A stretch of 64,000 bases of DNA from Acidovorax sp. Leaf191. GTDB taxonomy: Bacteria > Pseudomonadota > Gammaproteobacteria > Burkholderiales > Burkholderiaceae_C. Each line of letters opens with the position of its first letter. Position 1 is the stretch's first letter. The notes beneath the pieces were generated by a model. That model saw nothing but the letters and a program-made list of their open reading frames with translations, was not told the DNA's origin and ran no database searches. The stretch is taken from positions 328,508-392,507 of the forward strand of contig NZ_LMPT01000019.1 of assembly GCF_001424425.1 (NCBI RefSeq), in the 5' to 3' direction. Positions 1-9,586 of the stretch are shown piece after piece. The position numbers and the translations under genes were made by a program.

Positions 1-683
1 TAGCGTGTGTCGGTCATGCCCAGCAGCTTGGCCTTGGCATTCATCTGCGCCACGAAGACTTCCAGACCGCCGGGGTAGGTGCGGCCCAGGGCGTGGGCTG
101 CGCGGTTCTCGCTGGACATGAGCGCCAGGTGCAGCATCTCGCCGCGCGTGAGCGTGGCACCGACCACCAGGCGCGAACGGCTGCCCTTTTCGGTGTCCAC
201 ATCGTCCTGCGTGATGGTGATGGGCTCTTCCATGGGCAGCTTGGCCTGGGAAATGATCATGCCCGTCATCAGCTTGGTCAGCGAGGCGATGGGCAGCACG
301 GCGTGGTCGTTCTTGGACAACAGCACTTCGTGCGTGTCCTGGTCGATGACGAGTGCGACGCTGGACTTCAGGTCCAGGGGGTCATTGACCTCGTGCAGGC
401 CGGCGATCTGCCCGAAGGAAGGCTTGGCAGGCACAAAAGCGACCCGGGTGGCCGCCTTGGAGGTCTTGGCAGATACGCGCACGGGCTTGGTCGCCGTGGC
501 AGCCTTGCGTGGCGCTACAGACCGCTTGGCGCTGGCGCCCGAAGCGCTGGTCTGCTGTTTCTTGACGGATGCTTTTTTGCGTTCCTGGGCGTGCGCGCCG
601 GGCGCAGCCAGCGCCGCGCTCACGACAACAAAGCCCAAAAGCTGGAGAAAACGGTTCACTGCGGCGCGGCGGAGATGGTGCAT
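1..683 (-). CDS. D-alanyl-D-alanine carboxypeptidase/endopeptidase (PBP7-like, peptidase S11), 3' end outside window
   Basis: Periplasmic penicillin-binding protein that trims peptidoglycan peptides. Translating the minus strand from the ATG at 681-683 gives 227 residues before the window edge. They comprise a signal peptide (about 1-32, ending AHA), a basic Lys/Ala/Ser-rich linker (about 34-85), and the start of the S11 domain with the SxxK motif SLTK at 134-137 (nucleophile Ser134) and the SxN motif SEN at 191-193. The KTG motif would lie beyond the window. A GGAG lies about 10 bases before the start. leuA lies upstream on the same strand, separated by a strong terminator, so this gene should have its own promoter. 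The MSSENRAA context favours the PBP7 branch over DacA/DacC; that assignment is moderate. Confidence 0.88.
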   Translation of the reverse strand, partial: MHHLRRAAVNRFLQLLGFVVVSAALAAPGAHAQERKKASVKKQQTSASGASAKRSVAPRKAATATKPVRVSAKTSKAATRVAFVPAKPSFGQIAGLHEVNDPLDLKSSVALVIDQDTHEVLLSKNDHAVLPIASLTKLMTGMIISQAKLPMEEPITITQDDVDTEKGSRSRLVVGATLTRGEMLHLALMSSENRAAHALGRTYPGGLEVFVAQMNAKAKLLGMTDTR

Positions 684-728
684 CCAAATGCTCCAAACGG
701 TAATAAGTGTTGAGCAGTGTACTGAATC

Positions 729-764
729 AAAAAAAGTCGCGCAAGATCAATACCTTGCGCGACT
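729..764 (-). terminator. Rho-independent terminator after leuA
   Basis: Read on the minus strand, an 11-bp perfect stem (AGTCGCGCAAG with CTTGCGCGACT, 735-745 and 754-764) with an 8-base loop is followed directly by a run of T. It starts about 35 bases after the leuA stop and separates leuA from the penicillin-binding protein gene. Confidence 0.9.
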
Positions 765-799
765 TTCCGAGAAAGTGAATGAAATTATAAATTCACCGC

Positions 800-2338
800 T
801 CAACCTTGTGCAGCCACCCGATCAGCTTTACTTTGTAACTTGTTCAGGGCGCTCAGGTAGGCCTTGGCAGACGCCACGACGATGTCCGGGTCAGCCCCCA
901 CACCGTTGACCACCCGGCCGCTGTTTTGCAGGCGCACCGTGACCTCGCCCTGGCTCTCGGTGGAGCCGCTGATCGCATTGACGGAGTACAGCACCATCTC
1001 GGCCCCGCTCTTGACGTGCGACTCGATCGCCTTGAGCGATGCGTCGACCGGGCCATTGCCGTCGGACTTGCCCTGCACTTCCCTGCCTTCGACCGTAAAA
1101 ACGATGGTGGCCTGGGGACGCTCGCCGGTTTCGCTGTGCTGCGACAGCGACACGAAGCCGTACTGCTCCTTCTCGCTGGTCACGCTTTCATCGCTGACCA
1201 GCGCCAGGATGTCCTCGTCGAAGATCTCGCTCTTGCGGTCTGCCAGTTCCTTGAACTTGGCGAAGGCGCCGTTGATCTCGGTTTCGCTGTCGAGCTGAAC
1301 GCCCAGCTCCTGCAGGCGCTGCTTGAAGGCGTTGCGGCCGCTGAGCTTGCCCAGCACGATCTTGTTGGCCGACCAGCCCACGTCCTCGGCACGCATGATC
1401 TCGTAGGTGTCGCGGGCCTTGAGCACGCCGTCCTGGTGGATGCCGCTGGCGTGCGCAAACGCATTCGCCCCCACCACCGCCTTGTTGGGCTGGATCACGA
1501 AGCCGGTGGTCTGGCTGACCATGCGGCTGGCAGCCACGATGTGCTTGGCGTCGATGTTCAGGTCGAGGTCGAAATAATCGCGGCGTGTCTTGATCGCCAT
1601 GACGACTTCTTCCAGCGAGCAATTGCCGGCACGCTCGCCCAGGCCGTTGATGGTGCATTCGACCTGGCGTGCGCCGCCGATCTTCACGCCGGCCAGCGAG
1701 TTGGCCACCGCCATGCCCAGGTCGTTGTGGCAGTGCACGGACCAGATGGCCTTGTCGCTGTTGGGCACGCGCTCGCGCAGCGTCTTGATGAAGTTGCCAT
1801 ACAGCTCAGGGATGGCGTAGCCCACGGTGTCGGGCACGTTGATGGTGGTGGCGCCTTCGGCGATCACGGCTTCGAGCACGCGGCACAAAAAGTCCGGGTC
1901 GCTGCGGTAGCCGTCTTCCGGGCTGAACTCGATGTCGGCCACCAGGTTGCGCGCAAAGCGCACCGACTGCTTGGCCTGCTCGAGCACCTGCTCGGGCGTC
2001 ATGCGCAGCTTCTTTTCCATGTGCAGCGCGCTGGTGGCGATGAACGTGTGGATGCGCGCGCTGTTGGCGCCCTTGAGCGCCTCGGCCGCCCGCGAGATGT
2101 CGCGGTCGTTGGCCCGCGAGAGCGAACAGATGGTCGAGTCCTTGATCGCATTGGCAATGCTCTGCACCGCTTCGAAATCACCGTTGGAGCTGGCCGCGAA
2201 ACCGGCTTCGATCACATCCACCTTCAGGCGCTCGAGCTGGCGCGCGATGCGCAGCTTCTCGTCCTTGGTCATCGAGGCGCCGGGGGACTGCTCCCCATCG
2301 CGCAAGGTGGTGTCGAAAATGATCAGTTTGTCAGCCAT
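800..2338 (-). CDS. leuA: 2-isopropylmalate synthase
   Basis: First committed step of leucine synthesis: condenses acetyl-CoA with 2-oxoisovalerate. 512 residues, normal for the bacterial enzyme. The HMGL-like TIM barrel opens with [13 protein letters not shown] (residues 8-20); the metal-binding H-x-H is H202/H204 in HCHNDLG. The C-terminal third is the leucine-binding regulatory (LeuA) domain. I chose the ATG at 2336-2338 because AGGAGA precedes it at good spacing. The frame stays open upstream to 2497, but that part crosses the attenuator hairpin and is not protein-like. A leucine-rich leader peptide and terminator-like hairpin lie upstream, so attenuation by charged leucyl-tRNA is likely in addition to feedback inhibition. 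Confidence 0.97.
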   Translation of the reverse strand: MADKLIIFDTTLRDGEQSPGASMTKDEKLRIARQLERLKVDVIEAGFAASSNGDFEAVQSIANAIKDSTICSLSRANDRDISRAAEALKGANSARIHTFIATSALHMEKKLRMTPEQVLEQAKQSVRFARNLVADIEFSPEDGYRSDPDFLCRVLEAVIAEGATTINVPDTVGYAIPELYGNFIKTLRERVPNSDKAIWSVHCHNDLGMAVANSLAGVKIGGARQVECTINGLGERAGNCSLEEVVMAIKTRRDYFDLDLNIDAKHIVAASRMVSQTTGFVIQPNKAVVGANAFAHASGIHQDGVLKARDTYEIMRAEDVGWSANKIVLGKLSGRNAFKQRLQELGVQLDSETEINGAFAKFKELADRKSEIFDEDILALVSDESVTSEKEQYGFVSLSQHSETGERPQATIVFTVEGREVQGKSDGNGPVDASLKAIESHVKSGAEMVLYSVNAISGSTESQGEVTVRLQNSGRVVNGVGADPDIVVASAKAYLSALNKLQSKADRVAAQG

Positions 2339-2397
2339 GTCGTTCTCCTGGTATCGGTGGGTGGGGTCCCGCAACGTCAAAAATCTGGCGCCCAAAG

Positions 2398-2430
2398 CAA
2401 AAGGCCCGTTGCGGGTGCATACGGGCCTTT
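2398..2430 (-). promoter_or_regulatory. Putative transcription attenuator hairpin upstream of leuA
   Basis: On the minus strand AAAGGCCCGT pairs with ACGGGCCTTT around an 11-base loop and is followed by a short T-rich stretch (TTTTGCTTT). It lies between the leucine-rich leader peptide and leuA, where the intrinsic terminator of a leader-peptide attenuator is expected. The T tract is short, so termination strength is uncertain. Confidence 0.65.
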
Positions 2431-2453
2431 GAAGAAAAAGTGTGCGCGTGCGC

Positions 2454-2507
2454 CTACTGTCTCCGCCCGTGGGGAGGTAGCAGTAGCGCCAGAGCAAACG
2501 TGTTCAT
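2454..2507 (-). CDS. leuL: leu leader peptide (17 codons, Leu-rich)
   Basis: Small open reading frame [17 protein letters not shown], ending in TAG at 2454-2456. Four of five consecutive codons are Leu (CTG GCG CTA CTG CTA), and two of them are CTA, rare in this high-GC genome. That is the pattern of a control peptide where ribosomes stall when Leu-tRNA is scarce. It sits 23 bases before the terminator-like hairpin and about 115 bases before leuA. A TACATT hexamer lies about 6 bases before the ATG, so the transcript may be nearly leaderless; no clear Shine-Dalgarno is seen. The attenuator role is inferred from codon content and position. Confidence 0.7.
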   Translation of the reverse strand: MNTFALALLLPPHGRRQ

Positions 2508-2549
2508 GCTGCGCAATGTAGCACAACTGCGCTGCGACAGCGGTGCGGG

Positions 2550-3383
2550 TCACTTGTGCAGCCCGCGCTCGTCCGGTTCATCGGTCGAAGTGCTGATCAC
2601 GCTGCTGTGCTGGCCCTTGGCCTTGCGCCAGGCGTACACGCCATAGCCGCTCACGCCATAAAAAACGAAGACGCCGAACAGCACGATGGGCGGGTGGATG
2701 TTGATGATGGCAATGCCCAGCGCAATGAGCACGATGGCTGCAAAGGGGACGCTCTTTTTCATCTGCACGTCCTTGAAGCTGTAGAACGGCACATTGGTCA
2801 CCATGGTCAGGCCCGAATACAGCGTGAAGGCGAACATGATCCACGTGATCTGCGACCAGCTGAGCCAACCGTCCTCGCCAGGGTGCACGCCCAATTCGGT
2901 CATGAGCCAGATGAAGCCTGCCACCAGTGCCGCAGCGGCGGGCGATGGCAGCCCCTGGAAGTAGCGCTTGTCCACCACACTCGTGTTCACGTTGAAGCGC
3001 GCCAGCCGCAAGGCCGCGCAGGCGCAGTACACGAAGGCAGCGATCCACCCCCAGCGCCCCAGGCCCTGCAAGGACCACTCGTACGCGATCAAAGCCGGTG
3101 CCGCGCCGAACGACACCATGTCGGACAGCGAGTCCATCTGCTCGCCGAAGGCACTCTGGGTATTGGTCATGCGGGCCACGCGCCCGTCCAGGCTGTCGAG
3201 CACCATGGCGCAGAACACGCCGATCGCCGCCTGGTCGAACCGCCCGTTCATGGCCATCACGATGGAATAGAAGCCACCGAACAATGCCGCCAGCGTGAAC
3301 AGGTTGGGCAGGATATAAATGCCCTTGCGCCGCTTGCGCACGATCACGCCATCGTTGTCGGCGGACTCGTTGCCATCATGCAT
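2550..3383 (-). CDS. pssA: CDP-diacylglycerol--serine O-phosphatidyltransferase
   Basis: Makes phosphatidylserine from CDP-diacylglycerol and serine, the first step to phosphatidylethanolamine, at the inner membrane. 277 residues. The CDP-alcohol phosphotransferase signature DG-x2-AR-x8-G-x3-D-x3-D is complete (D66, G67, A70, R71, G80, D84, D88). About seven hydrophobic segments follow, with a charged C-terminus (WRKAKGQ). The start ATG at 3383 has GGAGG about 9 bases upstream; this ribosome-binding region lies inside a dispersed repeat (3381-3440). No phosphatidylserine decarboxylase gene is adjacent. The leuA leader begins 43 bases after its stop, so read-through into leuA is possible. Confidence 0.95.
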   Translation of the reverse strand: MHDGNESADNDGVIVRKRRKGIYILPNLFTLAALFGGFYSIVMAMNGRFDQAAIGVFCAMVLDSLDGRVARMTNTQSAFGEQMDSLSDMVSFGAAPALIAYEWSLQGLGRWGWIAAFVYCACAALRLARFNVNTSVVDKRYFQGLPSPAAAALVAGFIWLMTELGVHPGEDGWLSWSQITWIMFAFTLYSGLTMVTNVPFYSFKDVQMKKSVPFAAIVLIALGIAIINIHPPIVLFGVFVFYGVSGYGVYAWRKAKGQHSSVISTSTDEPDERGLHK

Positions 3384-3440
3384 TCCATTGACCTCCAGCG
3401 CTTGCCTGTCTTGCGCAAGCCGCTATTAAATTTATAGTTC
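3381..3440 (-). repeat. Dispersed repeat family A (GCTAT-ATAGC core), copy 1, at the 5' end of pssA
   Basis: On the minus strand: an AT-rich near-palindrome (CTATAAATTTAATAG), then GCTTGCGC, then CAAGCGCTGGAGGTC, then AATGCATG. The same order of boxes occurs in the other four copies in the window. It supplies the Shine-Dalgarno region and reaches the start codon of pssA. Confidence 0.7.
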
Positions 3441-3606
3441 TTCAGCGCGCCCCCCGATGATCGGGTTCGGCGCCACACGCACAAAAGGCGAAGGCCGCAG
3501 TGTAGCGCCTGCGGGCGCTGCGCCCCGTGGCCGCAGCGATGGCGCCGCGAACCCCACAGCACGGCCATCACCCAGTCCGAGCCGCCCGGCGCACAGCAAT
3601 ACCGGC

Positions 3607-3634
3607 AACGAAAAAGGCCACCGAGGTGGCCTTT
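3607..3634 (-). terminator. Rho-independent terminator after ilvC
   Basis: Minus-strand hairpin of 9 bp (AAAGGCCAC with GTGGCCTTT, 4-base loop) followed by TTTTTCG, about 30 bases past the ilvC stop. It should end the ilv transcript before pssA. Confidence 0.88.
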
Positions 3635-3662
3635 GTCGATGTTTCTTCCCGCAGGAGAAGAA

Positions 3663-4811
<1,149 letters not shown>

Positions 4812-4834
4812 CTAGCCGGTCGAAGGCAAATCCG

Positions 4835-5326
4835 TCATACGCGAAGAATTCGCTCGCCGCGGCCGATGCCGCTGGCACCCGTGCGCACGGTTTCCAGAAT
4901 GGCCGTGCGGTCGATGGCCTGCAGGAACGCGTCGTTCTTGGACTGGTCGCCGGTGAGCTCGATGGTGTAGCTCTTTTCGGTCACGTCGATGATGCGGCCG
5001 CGGAAGATGTCGGCCATGCGCTTCATCTCCTCGCGCTCCTTGCCTACCGCACGCACCTTCACCATCATGAGCTCGCGCTCGGTGTAGGCACCTTCGGTGA
5101 GGTCGACCACCTTGACCACTTCGATGAGGCGGTTCAAGTGCTTGGTGATCTGCTCGATCACATCGTCGGAGCCCGTGGTCTGGATGGTCATGCGCGAGAG
5201 CGATGCATCCTCGGTGGGCGCCACGGTGAGCGATTCGATGTTGTAGCCACGGGCGGAGAACAGGCCCACGACGCGCGACAGCGCGCCGGGTTCGTTTTCC
5301 AGCAAAACGGCAATGATGTGTTTCAT
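4835..5326 (-). CDS. ilvN: Acetolactate synthase small (regulatory) subunit
   Basis: Regulatory partner of IlvB that increases activity and confers valine feedback inhibition. 163 residues, typical for the IlvH/IlvN family. An N-terminal ACT domain starts MKHIIAVLLENEPGALSRV (the ENEPGALSR loop forms the valine site), and a C-terminal ALS_ss_C domain spans about 80-160. It lies 166 bases downstream of ilvB and upstream of ilvC on the same strand. The ilvB-ilvN spacer holds an 8-bp hairpin (CCTGCGCA with TGCGCAGG) without a T run, so probably not a terminator. Confidence 0.97.
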   Translation of the reverse strand: MKHIIAVLLENEPGALSRVVGLFSARGYNIESLTVAPTEDASLSRMTIQTTGSDDVIEQITKHLNRLIEVVKVVDLTEGAYTERELMMVKVRAVGKEREEMKRMADIFRGRIIDVTEKSYTIELTGDQSKNDAFLQAIDRTAILETVRTGASGIGRGERILRV

Positions 5327-5492
5327 GGTGTCCAGATTCCTCTTTTCGCTGCCCTCCCCTGCGCACGGTAATGCGCAGGCTCGGCAGGCAATAGATTCGT
5401 CGAAGTGAAGCTATCGAAGTGATAGCAGGGGATGTTCCTGCAGCCACGGCAGGGCCGTCGCCGCAGGCGCAGCGGGAGCCGACAGCCTGTGT

Positions 5493-7304
5493 CTACAGAT
5501 CCTCGGAGCCCAGCAGCATTTCGGTGATGCCCTTGCCGGCCTGCACCATCGGGAACACGTTCTCGGTGGGGTCGGTGCGGAAGTCCAGGAATACGGTGCG
5601 GTCCTTGAGCTTGCGGGCCTCGCGCAGCGCGGGCTCCACATCCTGAGGACGCTCGATCAGCATGCCCACATGGCCATAGGCCTCGGCCAGCTTCACGAAG
5701 TTGGGCAAAGCGTCCATGTAGCTGTGGCTGTATCGGCCGGAGTACTCGATCTCCTGCCACTGGCGCACCATGCCCAGGTAGCGGTTGTTCAGCGAGCAGA
5801 TCTTGATGGGCGTGTTGTACTGCAGGCAGGTCGACAGCTCCTGGATGTTCATCTGCACCGAGCCTTCGCCGGTGATGCAGAACACTTCGGAGTCTGGCTT
5901 GGCCAGCTTGATGCCCATGGCGTAGGGGATGCCCACGCCCATGGTGCCCAGGCCACCGGAGTTGATCCAGCGGCGCGGCTCGTCAAAACGGTAGTACTGC
6001 GCGGCCCACATCTGGTGCTGGCCCACGTCGGACGTGATGTAGGTGTCGGCGTCCTTGGTCATGTTCCACAGCGTTTCGACCACGTACTGGGGCTTGATGA
6101 CGTCGGGGCTGCCCATGCTGTACTTGAGGCAGTCACGCTTGCGCCAGCCTTCGATGGTGTCCCACCAGGCCGCCAGCGCACCCGCATCGGGCTTGGTGCT
6201 GCTCTCGCGGATCATGGAGATCAGCTCGGTGAGCACGTCCTTCACGTCGCCGACGATCGGGATGTCGACCTTCACGCGCTTGGAGATGCTCGACGGGTCG
6301 ATGTCCACGTGGATGATCTTGCGGTCGTTCTGCGCGAAGTGCTTGGGGTTGCCGATCACGCGGTCGTCAAAACGCGCGCCGACGGCCAGCAGCACGTCGC
6401 AGTTCTGCATCGCGTTGTTGGCTTCGATGGTGCCGTGCATGCCCAGCATGCCCAGGAACTTGCGGTCCGACGCCGGATAGGCGCCCAGGCCCATCAGCGT
6501 GTTGGTGACCGGGTAGCCCAGCATGTCCACCAGGGTGCGCAATTCGTTGGTGGCGTTGCCCAGGAGCACGCCGCCGCCCGTGTAGATGTAGGGGCGCTTG
6601 GCCGCCAGCAGCAATTGCAGCGCCTTGCGGATCTGGCCGCCGTGGCCCTTGCGCACCGGGTTGTACGAGCGCATTTCCACGCTTTGGGGGTAACCGCTGT
6701 AGGGCACCTTCTTGAAGGAGACGTCCTTGGGCACATCGACCACCACGGGGCCGGGGCGGCCGGTGCGTGCGATGTGGAAGGCCTTCTTCATCGTCGCTGC
6801 CAGGTCGCGGGCATCCTTGACGAGAAAGTTGTGCTTGACGATGGGGCGGGTGATGCCGACGGTGTCGCACTCCTGGAAGGCGTCGAGCCCGATGGCGGGC
6901 GTGGGCACCTGGCCGGAGATGATCACCATGGGGATCGAATCCATGTACGCGGTGGCGATGCCGGTCACGGCATTGGTCAGGCCCGGGCCCGAGGTGACCA
7001 GCGCGACGCCCACTTCGCCCGTCGCACGGGCATAGCCGTCAGCGGCGTGGACGGCAGCCTGTTCGTGCCGCACCAGCACGTGCTGGATGGTGTCTTGCTT
7101 GTACAGCGCGTCGTAGATATAGAGGACAGCGCCGCCGGGGTAGCCCCAGATGTACTGGACGTTCTCGGCCTGCAGCGACTTGATGAGGATCTCGGACCCC
7201 ATGAGGTCTTGCGAAGCCTGGGCCGAAGAAGCAGAGGAAGAGGGGGAGGTGTTGCCCTGCGAAGCAGCGGCAGCTGAGGAAAGTTCAGCCTTGGAGATTT
7301 CCAT
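5493..7304 (-). CDS. ilvB: Acetolactate synthase large (catalytic) subunit
   Basis: ThDP- and FAD-dependent enzyme condensing pyruvate with pyruvate or 2-oxobutyrate, the first step of valine and isoleucine synthesis. 603 residues. The catalytic Glu is in RHEQAAVHAADGYAR. The ThDP-Mg motif begins GEGSVQMNIQEL and ends in NN. The first about 35 residues are Ser/Ala/Gln-rich low complexity before the conserved MGSEILIKSL, so translation from that internal Met (about 7202) is an alternative. It is first gene of ilvBNC and diverges from an ECF sigma gene across a 294-base spacer. Confidence 0.97.
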   Translation of the reverse strand: MEISKAELSSAAAASQGNTSPSSSASSAQASQDLMGSEILIKSLQAENVQYIWGYPGGAVLYIYDALYKQDTIQHVLVRHEQAAVHAADGYARATGEVGVALVTSGPGLTNAVTGIATAYMDSIPMVIISGQVPTPAIGLDAFQECDTVGITRPIVKHNFLVKDARDLAATMKKAFHIARTGRPGPVVVDVPKDVSFKKVPYSGYPQSVEMRSYNPVRKGHGGQIRKALQLLLAAKRPYIYTGGGVLLGNATNELRTLVDMLGYPVTNTLMGLGAYPASDRKFLGMLGMHGTIEANNAMQNCDVLLAVGARFDDRVIGNPKHFAQNDRKIIHVDIDPSSISKRVKVDIPIVGDVKDVLTELISMIRESSTKPDAGALAAWWDTIEGWRKRDCLKYSMGSPDVIKPQYVVETLWNMTKDADTYITSDVGQHQMWAAQYYRFDEPRRWINSGGLGTMGVGIPYAMGIKLAKPDSEVFCITGEGSVQMNIQELSTCLQYNTPIKICSLNNRYLGMVRQWQEIEYSGRYSHSYMDALPNFVKLAEAYGHVGMLIERPQDVEPALREARKLKDRTVFLDFRTDPTENVFPMVQAGKGITEMLLGSEDL

Positions 7305-7458
7305 GATCGATCAACCTTTGTGAATTTCTCTGACGAAAAACCTTGGGTGCCCCTTGCACGCGCTCTTGTGAAGCCAGCTTGGAACTTGAGGCCAAGGACA
7401 TGGGCGGGATGATTGCCGCGCCGGACCGTGACCCGTTTGCCTTTTGAATTGCAGCGCC

Positions 7459-7525
7459 GATTATCGCACTGCAACACATGTAAAACCGCAGCGCGCCAAA
7501 AAAATCACCAGCCGGTGCGATAATC
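7459..7525. promoter_or_regulatory. Back-to-back extended -10-like elements between ilvB and the sigma-factor gene
   Basis: The ten bases TGCGATAATC occur once on the minus strand (7459-7468, towards ilvB) and once on the plus strand (7516-7525, towards the sigma gene). The two identical sites diverge and are 47 bases apart. Each reads as an extended -10 (TGn-GATAAT). I do not see good -35 hexamers. Promoter activity is inference. Confidence 0.4.
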
Positions 7526-7598
7526 ACAGGCTTACCGGGCCAGTTAGCCACATTTTTGTGGAGACTTCGGCACCACTCCCTCCGCGGACCGACCTGTC

Positions 7599-8168
7599 TT
7601 GGCCACTGAACAAGAACTCTCCGATTTCCTCAAAAGTGTAGAAAAGCGCGCTTTCAAGCGCTCGGTCTACCACGTGCGCAATGAGGAAGCGGCTCTTGAT
7701 ATCGTGCAGGACAGCATGCTCAAGCTGGCGGAGCACTACGGCGACAAGCCGGCGGCAGAGCTCCCCATGCTCTTTCAGCGCATCCTCTCCAACTGCACGC
7801 TGGACTGGTTTCGCCGCCAGAAGACGCGCAATGCACTGTTTTCGAGCATGAGCGACTTCGAGGGCCCCGGCGAAGATGGCATGGATTTTGATCTGCTGGA
7901 AGCGTACTCGGGCCCGGAAGGCGGCGAGCGGGCCGAGAGTGCAGAAGACCTCACCCGCCGGGCCCAGACCTTTCACGAAATCGAAGCCGAAATCGCCGAG
8001 CTCCCACCACGTCAACGGGAAGCATTCCTGATGCGTTACTGGGAAGAAATGGATGTAGCAGAAACGGCAGCCGCCATGGGTTGCTCTGAAGGCAGCGTCA
8101 AAACGCACTGCTTTCGTGCGGTACAAACCCTGAGCAAGGCGCTGAAGGCCAAAGGAATCGAGCTATGA
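7599..8168 (+). CDS. RNA polymerase ECF sigma factor (sigma-70 family)
   Basis: Alternative sigma factor of 189 residues. Region 2 is at about 15-85 (DIVQDSMLKLAEHYG; LDWFRRQKTRN for -10 recognition) and region 4 is a helix-turn-helix at about 130-185 (LPPRQREAFLMRYWEEMDVAETAAAMGCSEGSVK, given in part). The start is a TTG at 7599 with no obvious Shine-Dalgarno; the fold begins soon after it, so a later start is less likely. The stop overlaps the ATG of the next gene (ATGA), so translation is coupled to a single-TM protein that could be its anti-sigma factor. The divergent ilvB gene has an identical -10-like element. Target genes are unknown. Confidence 0.93.
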   Translation: MATEQELSDFLKSVEKRAFKRSVYHVRNEEAALDIVQDSMLKLAEHYGDKPAAELPMLFQRILSNCTLDWFRRQKTRNALFSSMSDFEGPGEDGMDFDLLEAYSGPEGGERAESAEDLTRRAQTFHEIEAEIAELPPRQREAFLMRYWEEMDVAETAAAMGCSEGSVKTHCFRAVQTLSKALKAKGIEL

Positions 8169-8617
8169 ACACTGTACAGACCCCCTCTCCCCAGGCACTG
8201 GCCGCCGCCGACGTCTTTGCACGGCGGGTGACGGCACGTTTGTCCGGTGGCACCGACCAACTCCCGTACGAGATCGCCGAGCGGCTGCGCGCCTCGCGCA
8301 TGCAGGCCCTGGCCCAGCGCAAGAAGGCCGCGGCTCCCGTGCGGGTGGCAGCCCCGGTGATCGTCAACGCCGGCGGCAGCGCCACCCTGGGACGCGGTGA
8401 CAACGAGCGCGGCGGCTGGTGGAATGCCCTGGTCTCCGCGGTGCCCCTGATGGCGCTGGTGGTGGGCCTGGTGATGATCAATATCGCCCAGGACGAAAGC
8501 AGCACCAACGACGTCGCCGAAGTGGACGCCGCTCTTTTGACCGATGATCTGCCACCGGCAGCGTATGCCGACCCTGGCTTCGTACAATTTCTCAAGACTT
8601 CCGCGCAGCCCAACTGA
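8165..8617 (+). CDS. DUF3619 membrane protein, candidate anti-sigma factor
   Basis: 150 residues. A cytoplasmic-looking, basic N-terminal region of about 85 residues precedes one transmembrane segment (about 85-106, WWNALVSAVPLMALVVG) and a short acidic outer tail with the conserved LLTDDLPPAAYADPGF. It matches the DUF3619 family, for which I know no described function. The ATG overlaps the sigma-factor stop by 4 bases, and the topology (cytoplasmic domain, one TM, short periplasmic tail) is that of many anti-sigma factors. The anti-sigma role is therefore my inference from position and topology, not homology. Confidence 0.85.
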   Translation: MNTVQTPSPQALAAADVFARRVTARLSGGTDQLPYEIAERLRASRMQALAQRKKAAAPVRVAAPVIVNAGGSATLGRGDNERGGWWNALVSAVPLMALVVGLVMINIAQDESSTNDVAEVDAALLTDDLPPAAYADPGFVQFLKTSAQPN

Positions 8618-8651
8618 CTGAGTCGCCCGGCACTGCCCACCCCCGTACTGC

Positions 8652-9548
8652 ATGCACCCAAGCCCTTCCGACGCTTCCCCCGCCCTGCCAGCCCTTGTGC
8701 TGGCTTTGGCGCTCTTGGGCGCGTTCGCCGTGGTCGGCGGCCAAGTGCTGGGGCAGATGCGCATGGTGCCCGGCACCGTGCTCTCGGCTGGTGCAGAAGC
8801 GGCCGTGGCAAGCCCCAACAATGCGCGCGCACAGTCGCGCCATGGCGCCTCGGCGGTGCCCCAGGTGGAGACCGGCCCTGGCTGGGAGACCCTGAACACC
8901 CCCCAGAAGCTGGCGCTCTACCCCCTGGCCGAACGCTGGGCGTTGATCAGCGAAGCGCAAAAACACCGCTGGCTGGCGCTGGCGGCCAATTTTTCCAGCC
9001 TGCCCGAGGAAGAGCAGGCCAAGTTCCATGAACGCATGACCGATTGGGCGAACCTGAGCGCGCAGCAGCGCAACCAGGCCCGGCTGAACTATGCGGTGAC
9101 CAACCGCCTCGCGCCGGACGACAAGCGTGCCCAGTGGGAGGCGTACCAGGCGCTGTCCGAGGACGAGCGCCGAGCCCTGGCGGCCCGCGCCGTCCCCAAG
9201 CCCAAGGGAGCCGCCACGGCACTGCAACCTGTGTCCCCGAAAAAACTGGCCCAGGTGCCGGCGGCCACCGCAGCCAACCCCGCCCGCCCGAACGCCCCCA
9301 AGATCCCCCCGGTGACCGACCACTCGCCCCGCGTGGCTGCGCCGGTGCCCTCTTCGGTGGCCGCGCCTGCCGCGTCCAACCCCACCGCGGCGCCCCAGGC
9401 GCCTGGTGCTGCGGTGGTGGAGACGGCCCCTGTCTCCGTGCCCGTGGCCGTGCCGGCGGCCCTGCCCCCTCTGGGCAGCACCGCGTCAGAAGCGCCTGCG
9501 GCCCCGCCACCCGTCACGCCCGATAATTCCGGTCTGTACCCACAATGA
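8652..9548 (+). CDS. DUF3106 protein, single TM, Pro/Ala-rich tail
   Basis: 298 residues. One N-terminal hydrophobic segment (about 10-33) could be a signal anchor. A conserved helical region follows at about 80-175, rich in Trp and charge (GWETLNTPQKLALYPLAERW, WLALAANFSSLPEEEQ), then a long Pro/Ala-rich tail to the C-terminus. The middle part matches DUF3106, which has no known function. It lies 34 bases after the DUF3619 gene in the sigma-factor operon, so an envelope-stress role with the sigma/anti-sigma pair is plausible but unproven. No strong Shine-Dalgarno is visible. Confidence 0.82.
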   Translation: MHPSPSDASPALPALVLALALLGAFAVVGGQVLGQMRMVPGTVLSAGAEAAVASPNNARAQSRHGASAVPQVETGPGWETLNTPQKLALYPLAERWALISEAQKHRWLALAANFSSLPEEEQAKFHERMTDWANLSAQQRNQARLNYAVTNRLAPDDKRAQWEAYQALSEDERRALAARAVPKPKGAATALQPVSPKKLAQVPAATAANPARPNAPKIPPVTDHSPRVAAPVPSSVAAPAASNPTAAPQAPGAAVVETAPVSVPVAVPAALPPLGSTASEAPAAPPPVTPDNSGLYPQ

Positions 9549-9586
9549 CCGTGCCGCCCGCCGGCACGGCCTGACCCGTTCACCGG

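Noticed and set aside
926-2521. A plus-strand open frame of about 531 codons opposite leuA
   Set aside because: Antisense to a clear leuA with catalytic motifs; no homology in its translation.
5369-5390. Hairpin in the ilvB-ilvN gap as a terminator
   Set aside because: The stem is strong but no T run follows, and splitting a two-subunit enzyme operon there is unlikely.
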